Shown: positions 55,103 to 63,294 of the stretch, in pieces
How positions within the stretch are numbered: position 1 is the stretch's first letter
Layout: the number at the start of each line of letters is the position of its first letter
Origin: Hymenobacter sp. BT188
Lineage (GTDB): Bacteria > Bacteroidota > Bacteroidia > Cytophagales > Hymenobacteraceae
Length of the DNA stretch: 64,000 nucleotides
Direction of reading: 5' to 3'
Assembly (NCBI RefSeq): GCF_014333585.1
Contig: NZ_JACSCW010000005.1
Span: forward strand, 372,001 to 436,000
Program-made: the position numbers and the translations under genes
Notes under the pieces: model-generated
The model's input: only the letters and a program-made list of their open reading frames with translations
The model's database searches: none
Told to the model about the DNA's origin: nothing

Positions 55103-55181
55103 CATCTATTGGGTTGATATATAATGAATAAAACATCACTCATTTAAAAGCACAAAGTAGATCGAAAAAGCCCCCCACGGC

Positions 55182-56057
55182 TCACATCTGTGCCTCGCGG
55201 CGGCGCAGAAACTCGCGCATTGCCTGATCTAGCGGATCAGTGGTGCTAAGTTGATGATAGTCAAAGCCGTGGCGTCGGGCCGATTGCGCCGTGGTACGCA
55301 GCCATTCCTGGTGGTTCTGCTGATAAGCGACCCGCTGCTGATCGGCATCAAGCTGGAGAATCTGACCGGTTTCCAAGTCTTCAAACGTGATGGAGCCCTG
55401 GTAGGAAAACATCAGCTCGTTTTGAGCCACCAAGTGCAGTACCAATACCTCGCCGGCTACGGCCTGCAAGCGAGTGAGCAGGCGTTCCATCTCGGCTTCC
55501 TCCTCATATAAGTCGCTCACAAAAACCGTCAGAGCCCGCTGGCGCCGGGAGGTAAGGGGAGCCAACGTAGCCGTACTCGGAAAACGCCCTATTGCCTCAG
55601 TCTTCTCCAGCATATGATAAAGACGAGGCAACTGCCGCGATTCAGCCCTGGGGGGCAAATGTTGGAGCCCTTCTGGCTTTAGAATGCTGAGCGCTACCGC
55701 GTCGCCCTGATTAGTGGCCAGATACGCCATACTTGCCAGCACCAGCCGGGCATAATCCAGCTTGGTCAGGCCGTTATCGTCGCGGTGATTCATGCTGGCA
55801 CTCGCGTCGAGCAGCAAATGAATCATCAGACTCGTCTCCACCTCCGACTCGCGGATGTAGTATCGGTCGGAGCGGGCGGCCAAGCGCCAGTCGAGGCGGC
55901 GAAGGTCGTCGCCGGGCTGGTAGGGGCGGTATTGGCTGAACTCCAGGCCCACGCCTCGCCGCCGACTCCGGTGCTGACCAGCCAGAAAACCCTCCGCCGC
56001 CAGTTTGGCAGCCAAAGGCAAGTTGCGCAGGGCGTGAAGGGTTTCTGGAGCCAGCAT
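55182..56057 (-). CDS. DUF58 protein of the MoxR locus
   Basis: A 291-residue soluble protein. The DUF58 signature is VGLEFSQYRPYQPGDDLRRLDWRLAARSDRYYIRE (about 36-70), then MIHLLLDASASM, a vWA-like DxSxS motif at about 86-92. After that come GDAVALSILKPEG and LTVFVSDLYEEEAEMERLL. DUF58 proteins work as partners of MoxR AAA+ ATPases, apparently in chaperoning metal or multi-subunit complexes. The MoxR gene lies 11 bases upstream, so co-transcription is likely. ATG 56057 fits. After its stop the DNA has an AAAAAGCCCCCCA half-motif and the REP-like element, which could reduce read-through into the BatA-like gene. Confidence 0.92.
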   Translation of the reverse strand: MLAPETLHALRNLPLAAKLAAEGFLAGQHRSRRRGVGLEFSQYRPYQPGDDLRRLDWRLAARSDRYYIRESEVETSLMIHLLLDASASMNHRDDNGLTKLDYARLVLASMAYLATNQGDAVALSILKPEGLQHLPPRAESRQLPRLYHMLEKTEAIGRFPSTATLAPLTSRRQRALTVFVSDLYEEEAEMERLLTRLQAVAGEVLVLHLVAQNELMFSYQGSITFEDLETGQILQLDADQQRVAYQQNHQEWLRTTAQSARRHGFDYHQLSTTDPLDQAMREFLRRREAQM

Positions 56058-56068
56058 ATAGTTCTTGG

Positions 56069-57046
56069 CTAAACGGCTACGGCTTTCAGCAATTCGGCTA
56101 CGGCGTCATCGGCCGTAATATTCTCAGCTTCGGCATTAAAGTTTAACAGCACCCGGTGCCGTAGCACCGGCGGCGCCAGCGTCCGCAGGTCATCCAGCGT
56201 CACGGCGAAGCGGCCTTGGAGCAAAGCCCGTGCTTTGGCACACAGAATCAGGGCCTGCCCGGCCCGCGGACCCGCACCCCAACGGCCGTAATCCTGAATA
56301 AACTTCACCTGCGTAGTAGCCGGCCGCGTGGCGCGCACCAAGCGATTCACAAAATCGAGCAACTCCGGGCTTAGGCTCACCTGGCGTACAAGCTGCTGCA
56401 ACTGACGAATATCGGCACTGCCCAGCACTGGTTTCACCTCGGCGCGGGCGGTGCCGGTAGTGCCGCTGAGTACCGCTAATTCTTCCTGTTCCGATGGGTA
56501 GCCAATGCGCACGTAAAGTAGAAACCGGTCGAGCTGAGCTTCGGGCAACGGATAAGTGCCGGCCTGCTCAATGGGGTTTTGGGTAGCCAGCAGAAAGAAG
56601 GGCTTCGGCAAGGCGTGCTCCTGACCAGCGTAGGTTACATGGCCTTCCTGCATGGCTTCGAGCAGGGCAGCCTGGGTTTTGGGCGGCGTCCGGTTTATCT
56701 CGTCAGCCAATACTAAGCTGGCGAAAATCGGCCCCTCGTTAAATTTAAAGGAGCGGTGGCCCGTACCGTGGTCTTCCTCCAGTACTTCGGTGCCCAGAAT
56801 ATCGGTAGGCATCAGATCGGGGGTGAACTGAATGCGCCGAAACGACATGTCGGTGGCGGCGGCTAAGGTGCGCACCAGCAAGGTTTTGGCCAGGCCCGGC
56901 ACGCCTTCCAGCAGGGCGTGGCCGCCCGCCAGCAGCGCCACGAGTACCTCATCGAGCACTTCGCTTTGACCGACAATGACTTTGGCAATTTCTTCTTTGA
57001 GCGGCGGTAGTTTAGCAAGCAGGCGGTGTACTTCTTGTTCGGTCAT
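56069..57046 (-). CDS. MoxR-family AAA+ ATPase
   Basis: A 325-residue AAA+ ATPase of the MoxR group. Walker A is GHALLEGVPGLAKTLLVRTL (about 43-62), with the GVPGxxKT form typical of MoxR. Walker B/sensor I includes ASLVLADEINRTPPKTQAALLEAMQE and LLATQNPIEQAGTYPLPEAQLDRF. The arginine finger region follows. MoxR proteins use ATP to activate or insert cofactors and are genetically linked to DUF58 and vWA proteins. ATG 57046 (MTEQEVHRLLAKLP) is the family-like start; seven residues further upstream (MPEKAPC) are unlikely. It is 117 bases after the DUF4159 gene. Confidence 0.94.
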   Translation of the reverse strand: MTEQEVHRLLAKLPPLKEEIAKVIVGQSEVLDEVLVALLAGGHALLEGVPGLAKTLLVRTLAAATDMSFRRIQFTPDLMPTDILGTEVLEEDHGTGHRSFKFNEGPIFASLVLADEINRTPPKTQAALLEAMQEGHVTYAGQEHALPKPFFLLATQNPIEQAGTYPLPEAQLDRFLLYVRIGYPSEQEELAVLSGTTGTARAEVKPVLGSADIRQLQQLVRQVSLSPELLDFVNRLVRATRPATTQVKFIQDYGRWGAGPRAGQALILCAKARALLQGRFAVTLDDLRTLAPPVLRHRVLLNFNAEAENITADDAVAELLKAVAV

Positions 57047-57163
57047 GCAGGGGGCTTTTTCGGGCAATGGTTTCGTTCTGGCGCCATTTCCCGCAGAGTT
57101 TCGCAGAGGGAAGGCGCAGTATTTGGCTTGCGCCCTCCTTCGGGTCGCAGTGTTCTGTCAAGG

Positions 57164-57787
57164 TTAAGCGGTCAGCGCATACATCAAAATGTTGACGCCG
57201 AACTTCGTGTTGTCTTCGGCCAGCCAGCGCTTGTTGCGGTAGTCGTAGTCCCACTCGCAGCCGTAGTCTTTGTTGGAATACAAGACCCCAATGCGGCCGT
57301 TGATTTCCACCGCTTTCAGATAGTCGTGGATGAGGTCGTCGCCCCAGCCATTGAGCTCGAAGGCAGTGGGCGGTGGGCCATCTTTGAAAGTGAAAAACGA
57401 CTTATAGATGGGGTGCGTTTTGGGGATTTTCTTGAGCGCCCCGGCCCCAAAGCACTGGCGCATCTGCTCCTCAAAAGAGCGGGCAAACAGGCCGTCGATG
57501 TCGTGGTTGCAGTCGTCTACGAATACGAAGCCACCATTGCGCACGTACTGGGTGAAATTCTGTTTTTCGGCCGCCGAAAACTGCACCAAGCGGTGCCCTG
57601 ACAAGTAGCAGAACGGATAGCTGAATAAATCGGGGCTGTCTAGGGCTACCACTTTTTCCTTCTGATTGACGGGCACCGTAGTGTACTGAATCAGAGAGTG
57701 TAGCAGGTTGGTGGGCATTCGCTCATCCACAGAATCCCAGTCGCCGGAACGGTATTGGAGGCGCACGAAGGTAAAGGGAGCGGGCAT
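57164..57787 (-). CDS. DUF4159 protein
   Basis: A 207-residue protein. DUF4159 features are FTFVRLQYRSGDWDSVDERMPTNLLHSL near the N-terminus, then YVRNGGFVFVDDCNHDIDG and NGRIGVLYSNKDYGCEWDYD. The fold is glutamine-amidotransferase-like. In other Bacteroidota, DUF4159 proteins are exported and encoded beside MoxR/BatA genes. Here no signal peptide is seen. ATG 57787 was chosen because the frame further upstream, to 57868, is not supported. It is the first gene of the minus-strand locus; upstream lies a GGAATTTGCCCCCC element near 57838-57852. Confidence 0.87.
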   Translation of the reverse strand: MPAPFTFVRLQYRSGDWDSVDERMPTNLLHSLIQYTTVPVNQKEKVVALDSPDLFSYPFCYLSGHRLVQFSAAEKQNFTQYVRNGGFVFVDDCNHDIDGLFARSFEEQMRQCFGAGALKKIPKTHPIYKSFFTFKDGPPPTAFELNGWGDDLIHDYLKAVEINGRIGVLYSNKDYGCEWDYDYRNKRWLAEDNTKFGVNILMYALTA

Positions 57788-58031
57788 AGAAGCAGGTAAG
57801 CGACGGAAAAGAGACGGCGCGGAGCCAACAAAGTTGCCTGGGGGGCAAATTCCGGTCGGAAAATACAACCTCCTATCGACTCATCCGCAGGACTTGAAGA
57901 ACCTATTCTTGGCTTGTGAATTTATTCTGGCCCAATTAATGCAAATAAATCATGTATAAATAATACACCAATGCCTACAATACAATTTGGTATTTCAGCG
58001 TATTAGGTTTTTACTCCAACCCGCAACTACT

Positions 58032-58676
58032 ATGAAACGCACTGTCCTATTGCTGTTTAGCTTATTTTCTCTAGCGCTCAGCGCACATGCCCAATTTGGT
58101 TTGAAAGGCGGAATTAACCGCGCTGTACTCAGCGGCAACGTCGGCGACGATGCCGAGTATCAAACCTCCTATCATGCCGGTATTTTTTATGAACAGAAGA
58201 TCCTCGGCCCCATTTCATTGCAGCCCGAGTTGCTCTATTCGATGCAAGGCGCCCAAGCCCGTAGCCTCGTTCGTAACCAGTCGTTGGAGGAGTTTGATAC
58301 CAAACTGCACTACCTCACCCTGCCCGTATTAGCGAAGGTGAACCTGGGGCCCGTCTTCGTGGAGGCTGGTCCGCAGTTCAGCTACTTGGTTTCGGCTCAA
58401 GATAATGGCCGCTTACAGGTAGATATGACCAGCTCCGGCCCACAGGAATACCTTGATTTTGACCGCGATTCGAGTGGTGATTTTAAGAAAAGCGACTTGG
58501 GTGTGGCGGTTGGCGCAGGCATCAAGCTGCCGCTGGGCTTGGCCGTCGGTGGCCGCTTTACCACCAGCCTCAACAACATCAGCGACTACCGCAACATCAG
58601 CGGTGTCAACGACCCGGAGTTAAAGAACCGCGTGTTTCAGGCCTATGTGAGCTTCCAGCTAGGTCGAAATAACTAA
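58032..58676 (+). CDS. PorT-like outer-membrane beta-barrel protein
   Basis: A 214-residue protein with a signal peptide (MKRTVLLLFSLFSLALSAHA, cleavage before QFGLKGG). The mature part starts with FGLKGGINRAVLSG and then has alternating strands: YHAGIFYEQKILGPISLQPE, LLYSMQGAQ, LHYLTLPVLAKVNLGPVFVE, AVGAGIKLPLGLAVGGRF, FQAYVSFQLG. This is the pattern of the 'outer membrane beta-barrel' (PorT/OmpX-like) family. The role is unknown; some members are porins or adhesins. ATG 58032 is required for the signal. A terminator follows. Confidence 0.87.
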   Translation: MKRTVLLLFSLFSLALSAHAQFGLKGGINRAVLSGNVGDDAEYQTSYHAGIFYEQKILGPISLQPELLYSMQGAQARSLVRNQSLEEFDTKLHYLTLPVLAKVNLGPVFVEAGPQFSYLVSAQDNGRLQVDMTSSGPQEYLDFDRDSSGDFKKSDLGVAVGAGIKLPLGLAVGGRFTTSLNNISDYRNISGVNDPELKNRVFQAYVSFQLGRNN

Positions 58677-58696
58677 CCCTAAATTTCCACAGCTTC

Positions 58697-58735
58697 ATAA
58701 AAAAGCCCCCCAGAGATTGTCTGGGGGGCTTTTTA
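58697..58735. terminator. terminator with G6C stem
   Basis: ATAAAAAAGCCCCCCAGA pairs with TCTGGGGGGCTTTTTAT around GATTG-type bases. It sits between the convergent beta-barrel and PmbA genes and can serve both. Confidence 0.9.
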
Positions 58736-58752
58736 TATTAATAAGTTGCCGA

Positions 58753-60078
58753 TTACACAGCGTCCGATAAGCTGGTGAAGGTGAAGTCGCGAATCTTGAG
58801 CGGCGGCACCAAATTGCCCCCCAGACGTTGCGGCTTGCCTATTGCCTCAATATTATTCAGCATAATAATGGGCGACTCATTGAAGCGGAAGTTCTTCACG
58901 GGGTGCTTGATCTTACCGTTCTCGATGTAGAAGGTACCGTCGCGCGTCAGACCCGTAAAGAGTAAGGTTTGAGGGTCTACGTCGCGGATGTACCACAGGC
59001 GCGTCACCAGAATACCTTTTTCGGTACCCTTAATCATGTCCTGCACCGTTTGGGTGCCGCCTTCCATGATGAAGCCACTGGGGAAAGCGGTGGGCGCAAC
59101 GTTATTCTTCTGGGCCCAGAAGCGTGAATAGTACATATTCTTCATCACGCCTTTCTCGATCCAGACCGTGCGCTTCACGGGCAAGCCGTTACCATCGAAC
59201 ACGCTGCCCGGCGCTTCCGCATTGAGCGGATCGGAGTAGATAGTAACACGCTCGTCGAATAGCTTCTGACCGAGCTTGTTTCCGCCCCCCTTTTTGCTCA
59301 AAAAGCTGCGCCCCTCATCCGCTGAGCGGGCGTCGAGCGAGTACATCAGGTTGTTGAGCAACCCTTCGTCGGAAACAAGCGCGGCCGGCTCCAAAATCAC
59401 GGTGTACTTGCCGGGCTCAATGGCTTTGGCGCCCACCGAACCAGCCGCTTTATCGGCCGCAATTTTGGTCAGAGCCTTGGCGTCGAGCTTGTTGGCATCG
59501 GTAAAGTCAGCTACTGCGTAGCCCGAACCGGTACCATCAGGTGTGCGGACGGTGACGGAGAAATCAACATTCGTGTCCTGCTGATAAGCTTCGAGGCCTT
59601 TGCTGTTGCGCATGGCTAAGAAACTGGCGCCATCCTCTAAGTAGCCTGCCGCCGTAAGCTTGCGCTCTTGGCATAAAGCAATACTATCGGCGGCAGCCTT
59701 GGCCCGGAAATCAGGTGTTATACTGGCAGTCGTCTGAGCAAACGACACTGGCGTGAGGTACTGCTGCGGACCCAGCAGCGGCACATAGTCAGGGTCTTCG
59801 GGGGCGAGGCGGGCAATTTCTTCGGCCCGCTGTACGCAGCGACGCAGCGTAGCTTCGTCGAACTCGTTGCATGTGGCGACGCCCGAGCGTTTGCCAAAGC
59901 CTGACTCCACCACCAGCGACACGTTGTCGGTGGCGCCGGCGGTACTCACGTTGTTGCGGGCGTAGCGGATGTTGCCCCGGGTGCGTCCTTGCAAGGTTAC
60001 GGTGCACTCGTCGGCCTTGCTATAGCTCAGAACTTTCTTAAGAATAGTCTGAGCTTCGTCTTTAGAGAGAATGGGCAT
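58753..60078 (-). CDS. PmbA/TldE-like metalloprotease partner, copy 1
   Basis: A 441-residue protein of the TldD/PmbA family (peptidase U62). It contains CTVTLQGRTRGNIRYARN, GVATCNEFDEATLRRCVQRA and the C-terminal pattern GKPQRLGGNLVPPLKIRDFTF. The metal-binding HExxxH motif is absent, as usual for the PmbA/TldE half, which pairs with TldD. There is no signal peptide. It is 84 bases downstream of the TldD-1 gene. The paralog at 61897-63234 is closely similar throughout. ATG 60078 (MPILSKDEAQTIL) is clear. Confidence 0.92.
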   Translation of the reverse strand: MPILSKDEAQTILKKVLSYSKADECTVTLQGRTRGNIRYARNNVSTAGATDNVSLVVESGFGKRSGVATCNEFDEATLRRCVQRAEEIARLAPEDPDYVPLLGPQQYLTPVSFAQTTASITPDFRAKAAADSIALCQERKLTAAGYLEDGASFLAMRNSKGLEAYQQDTNVDFSVTVRTPDGTGSGYAVADFTDANKLDAKALTKIAADKAAGSVGAKAIEPGKYTVILEPAALVSDEGLLNNLMYSLDARSADEGRSFLSKKGGGNKLGQKLFDERVTIYSDPLNAEAPGSVFDGNGLPVKRTVWIEKGVMKNMYYSRFWAQKNNVAPTAFPSGFIMEGGTQTVQDMIKGTEKGILVTRLWYIRDVDPQTLLFTGLTRDGTFYIENGKIKHPVKNFRFNESPIIMLNNIEAIGKPQRLGGNLVPPLKIRDFTFTSLSDAV

Positions 60079-60162
60079 TGCTAGCTGATTATATGGTAGT
60101 TATGCAACAATTGGCCTCCGCTCTAGCCTGTTCCTGATGGAGAGCTAGAACGGGAGTTCCCA

Positions 60163-61815
60163 TTATCCAATCTTACGGGCAGTGTTGATGACGTTTACGC
60201 CGTTGAAGCGCGTAGTCGAGCTACCGTGGCTTACGGCGCTGCTCTGCGAAGGCTGACCTTTGCCGTCGTTGAAGAAGCCCGAGAAACGGTAGTCGGACTC
60301 GTCGCAGATGGCGGCGCAGCTGTTCCAGAACTCCAAGGTGTTGGTCTGGTAGGCTACGTCTTCCAGCATACCCGTGATTTTGCCTTTGTTAATCTCGTAG
60401 AACACCTGACCGCCAAACTGCGAGTTGTAGCGCTGCTGGTCGATCGAGAAGGAACCGTGGCCGGCAATGTAAATGCCTTTGTCTACGCCTTTTACCATAT
60501 CGTCCACGCTCAACTTGGTTTTGCCAGGCTGCAAGCTCACGTTCGGCATGCGCTGGAACTGCACATCAGCCCACGACTGCGCATAGCAGCACCCATCCGA
60601 CTCGTTCTGACCTACCATCGCGGCTTGGTCCCGAATCTTCTGGTAGTCGATGAGCATACCGTCTTTAATCAGGTCCCACTTCTTGGTTTTCACACCTTCG
60701 TCGTCGAAACCAACGGCACCGAGCGAATTTGCCTGCTGCTTATCGGCTACAATATTTACCAGCTTCGAGCCATAGGGCTGCTTTTTGGCGCGCCACTCCA
60801 AGGTGGCGAACGAGGTACCGGCGTAGTTGGCTTCGTAGCCCAATACACGGTCCAGCTCGGTCGGGTGACCTACGCTTTCGTGAATGGTTAGGCCCAAGTG
60901 ATGAGGGTCCAGTACGAGGTCGTATTTGCCGGGCGTTACCGATTTGGCCGTCAGCTTTTGCTTTACCTGTTTGGTAGCAGCCGTAGCATCTTCGAGGATG
61001 TCGTAGCTGTTTTTGTAGCCTACTAAGTCAGAGCCAGCGGGGCCAGCTACTTTATCAGCCGCTTTCGGCGTGAGGTACTCGTAGCCCATGCCCATTGGCG
61101 CGCTCAACGCCTGACGGCTGCGGAACTTGCCCGAAGCGCGGTCAATGGCCGTTACACTGAATGTTGGCCAGATACGGTGAATATCTTGGTCGATATAGGA
61201 GCCGTCAGTGGAAGCAAAGTACTTCTGCTCATTTACTTGAAACAAAGCTGAGTTCACGAAGCTCGCACCGTTGTCCATGGCTTTCGCATTGGCACCTAAC
61301 AGCAACTCCACTTTCTGGGCAATCGGTACTTCAAATGCATTCTGCTGAATCGGCGTTTTCCAAGCTACTTCACCGTGGCCTTTGACGGGCGCCAGTTTGA
61401 CCTGCTCTTTCTGCACTTTGGAGTTGGCTTTGGCAATCTGCACGGCTAGCTGGGCAGCTTTGGCTAGACCGGCCTCACTTACGGTGTTAGTGGCGGCAAA
61501 TCCCCAAGTACCGTTGGCCAGTACGCGTACGCCAGCGCCGTAGCTTTCTGTGCTTTGAATGTTCTGCACCTGCTTTTCACGGGTGAAAATGCCTTGGTTC
61601 AGGGAACGACCAATGCGCACGTCGGCGTAGGAAGCGCCTGCTGACTTAGCGGCGTTGAGCGCTGCATCGGCTAAACGCTTTTTCAGCGCTACGTCGGCGG
61701 CGGGTATCAGCAATTGCTCGGGCGTAACCAAATTGCCCCCCAGGCCTGGGAAGCTGGGCAAAAACAGGGCGCCGGCCGCTAAGCCCGACAGCCCGACAAA
61801 ATCGCGTCGTTTCAA
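60163..61815 (-). CDS. TldD-like metalloprotease with Tat signal, copy 1
   Basis: A 550-residue protein of the TldD family. The metal site HESVGHPTELDR is an HExxxH motif (about 324-335). Other parts are AGASYADVRIGRSLNQGIFTREK, NIQSTESYGAGVRVLANG and QAMSRW-like C-terminal conservation. Its N-terminus is MKRRDFVGLSGLAAGALFLP, a twin-arginine signal, if translation begins at TTG 61815; no ATG is near. TldD/PmbA dimers cleave unfolded peptides and mature microcins in E. coli. Only this subunit carries a signal. Upstream lies the PmbA-2 gene, separated by a short hairpin. Confidence 0.9.
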   Translation of the reverse strand: MKRRDFVGLSGLAAGALFLPSFPGLGGNLVTPEQLLIPAADVALKKRLADAALNAAKSAGASYADVRIGRSLNQGIFTREKQVQNIQSTESYGAGVRVLANGTWGFAATNTVSEAGLAKAAQLAVQIAKANSKVQKEQVKLAPVKGHGEVAWKTPIQQNAFEVPIAQKVELLLGANAKAMDNGASFVNSALFQVNEQKYFASTDGSYIDQDIHRIWPTFSVTAIDRASGKFRSRQALSAPMGMGYEYLTPKAADKVAGPAGSDLVGYKNSYDILEDATAATKQVKQKLTAKSVTPGKYDLVLDPHHLGLTIHESVGHPTELDRVLGYEANYAGTSFATLEWRAKKQPYGSKLVNIVADKQQANSLGAVGFDDEGVKTKKWDLIKDGMLIDYQKIRDQAAMVGQNESDGCCYAQSWADVQFQRMPNVSLQPGKTKLSVDDMVKGVDKGIYIAGHGSFSIDQQRYNSQFGGQVFYEINKGKITGMLEDVAYQTNTLEFWNSCAAICDESDYRFSGFFNDGKGQPSQSSAVSHGSSTTRFNGVNVINTARKIG

Positions 61816-61854
61816 GAAAGTAGAAGTTTGAGTGAGGAGTAGAATGTAAGTACA

Positions 61855-61882
61855 AAACCCGCCGGACAAGGCCGACGGGTTT
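61855..61882 (-). terminator. weak terminator between the two Tld pairs
   Basis: AAACCCGCCGG pairs with CCGACGGGTTT (one mismatch) around ACAAGG. It lies 15 bases downstream of the PmbA-2 stop, so it may divide the two pairs into separate transcripts. Confidence 0.65.
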
Positions 61883-61896
61883 CGTAGTGACCAACG

Positions 61897-63234
61897 CTAG
61901 ACGGCGTCGGAGAGACTGGTGAAGGTAAAGTCGCGAATCTTGAGCGGCGGCACCAAATTGCCCCCCACGCGCTGGGGCTTACCGATAGCCTCCAGGTTGT
62001 TGAGCATAATGATGGGCGACTCGTTGAAACGGAAGTTCTTCACGGGGTGCTTGATCTTGCCGTTCTCGATGTAGAAGGTGCCGTCGCGCGTCAGACCCGT
62101 GTACAGGAGCGTTTGCGGATCAACAGGGCGGATATACCACAAGCGCGTCACCAGAATACCTTTTTCGGTACCCTTAATCATGTCCTGTACTGACTGCGTA
62201 CCGCCTTCCATAATCCAGCCGCTGGGGCGAGGGATATCGGGCACACCCGATTTCTGAGCCCAGAAGCGGGAGGTGTAAAGGTTCTTCACGACACCCTTCT
62301 CAATCCAGGTCATTTTCTGCTGCGGGCGGCCGTCACCGGAGAAGGTGAGGGTCGGAATCTCAGCGTTCAGCGGGTCGGAATAGATGGTGACGCGCTCATC
62401 GAATAGCTTTTCGCCCTTCTTATTTCCACCACCTTTTTTGCTCAGGAAAGAGCGGCCTTCGTCGGCGTTGCGGGCGTCGAGGGCGTTCATCAGAGCGGCG
62501 AGGAGGGAAGCATCGGTATTAGCTACCAGCGCAGCGGGCTCCAGAATCACGGTGTATTTGCCGGGCTCAATGGCTTTAGCACCTACTGAGGCAGCGGCTT
62601 TATCGGCAGCAATCTGGGTGAGGCGGGCAGCGTCGAACTTACTGGCGTCGTTATAGTCGGCCGTAGCGTAGCCCGAGCCGGTGCCGTCGGGCGTGCGCAC
62701 CGTTACGGAGTACTCCAGATTGGTGATTTGCTGATAGGCCTCGAGGCCCTTGCTGTTGCGCTTGGCAATGAAGCCAGCCTCGTCATTCAGGAAGCCGGCA
62801 GAGCTGAGTTTCTTCTGCTCACACAGCTTCATGCTGGCGGCCGTTTGCTGAGCGCGATAGTCGGGGGTAATGTTGGCAGTAGCCGCTGCAAACGCCGCTG
62901 GCGACGGAGCCAAGTATTTCTGAGCGCCGAGGTAGGGGACATATTCAGGGCTTTCGGGAGCGAGACGAGCAATCTCTTCGGCCCGCTGTACGCAGCGACG
63001 CAGTGTGGCTTCATCAAACTCATTGCAGGTAGCGACGCCCGCACGTTTGCCGAAGCGCGACTCTACGGCTAGCGATACGTTGTCAACAGCACCGGCGGTT
63101 GAAATAGCATTACGTGCGGAGCGCACGTTGCCGCCCGTTCTACCGTTAAGCGTGACTTCACACTCATCGGCTTTGCTGTAGCTCAGCACTTTGGTCAGGA
63201 TTGCCTGAGCTTCTTCTTTGGAAAGTATGGCCAT
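61897..63234 (-). CDS. PmbA/TldE-like protein, copy 2
   Basis: A 445-residue paralog of the gene at 58753: CEVTLNGRTGGNVRSARN, GVATCNEFDEATLRRCVQRA, ERVTIYSDPLNAEIPTLTFSG and GKPQRVGGNLVPPLKIRDFTF. It has no HExxxH motif and no signal peptide (MAILSKEEAQAIL). The closest relative in the window is PmbA-1, so the pair probably arose by tandem duplication. It starts 60 bases after TldD-2. Both copies contain the GCCCCCC motif at the equivalent GGNLV codons. Confidence 0.92.
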   Translation of the reverse strand: MAILSKEEAQAILTKVLSYSKADECEVTLNGRTGGNVRSARNAISTAGAVDNVSLAVESRFGKRAGVATCNEFDEATLRRCVQRAEEIARLAPESPEYVPYLGAQKYLAPSPAAFAAATANITPDYRAQQTAASMKLCEQKKLSSAGFLNDEAGFIAKRNSKGLEAYQQITNLEYSVTVRTPDGTGSGYATADYNDASKFDAARLTQIAADKAAASVGAKAIEPGKYTVILEPAALVANTDASLLAALMNALDARNADEGRSFLSKKGGGNKKGEKLFDERVTIYSDPLNAEIPTLTFSGDGRPQQKMTWIEKGVVKNLYTSRFWAQKSGVPDIPRPSGWIMEGGTQSVQDMIKGTEKGILVTRLWYIRPVDPQTLLYTGLTRDGTFYIENGKIKHPVKNFRFNESPIIMLNNLEAIGKPQRVGGNLVPPLKIRDFTFTSLSDAV

Positions 63235-63294
63235 TATATGTGGTTGTACTGATTATTTATGTGTGAATTTGCCTCCCAGCGGTGGAAGCAATCA

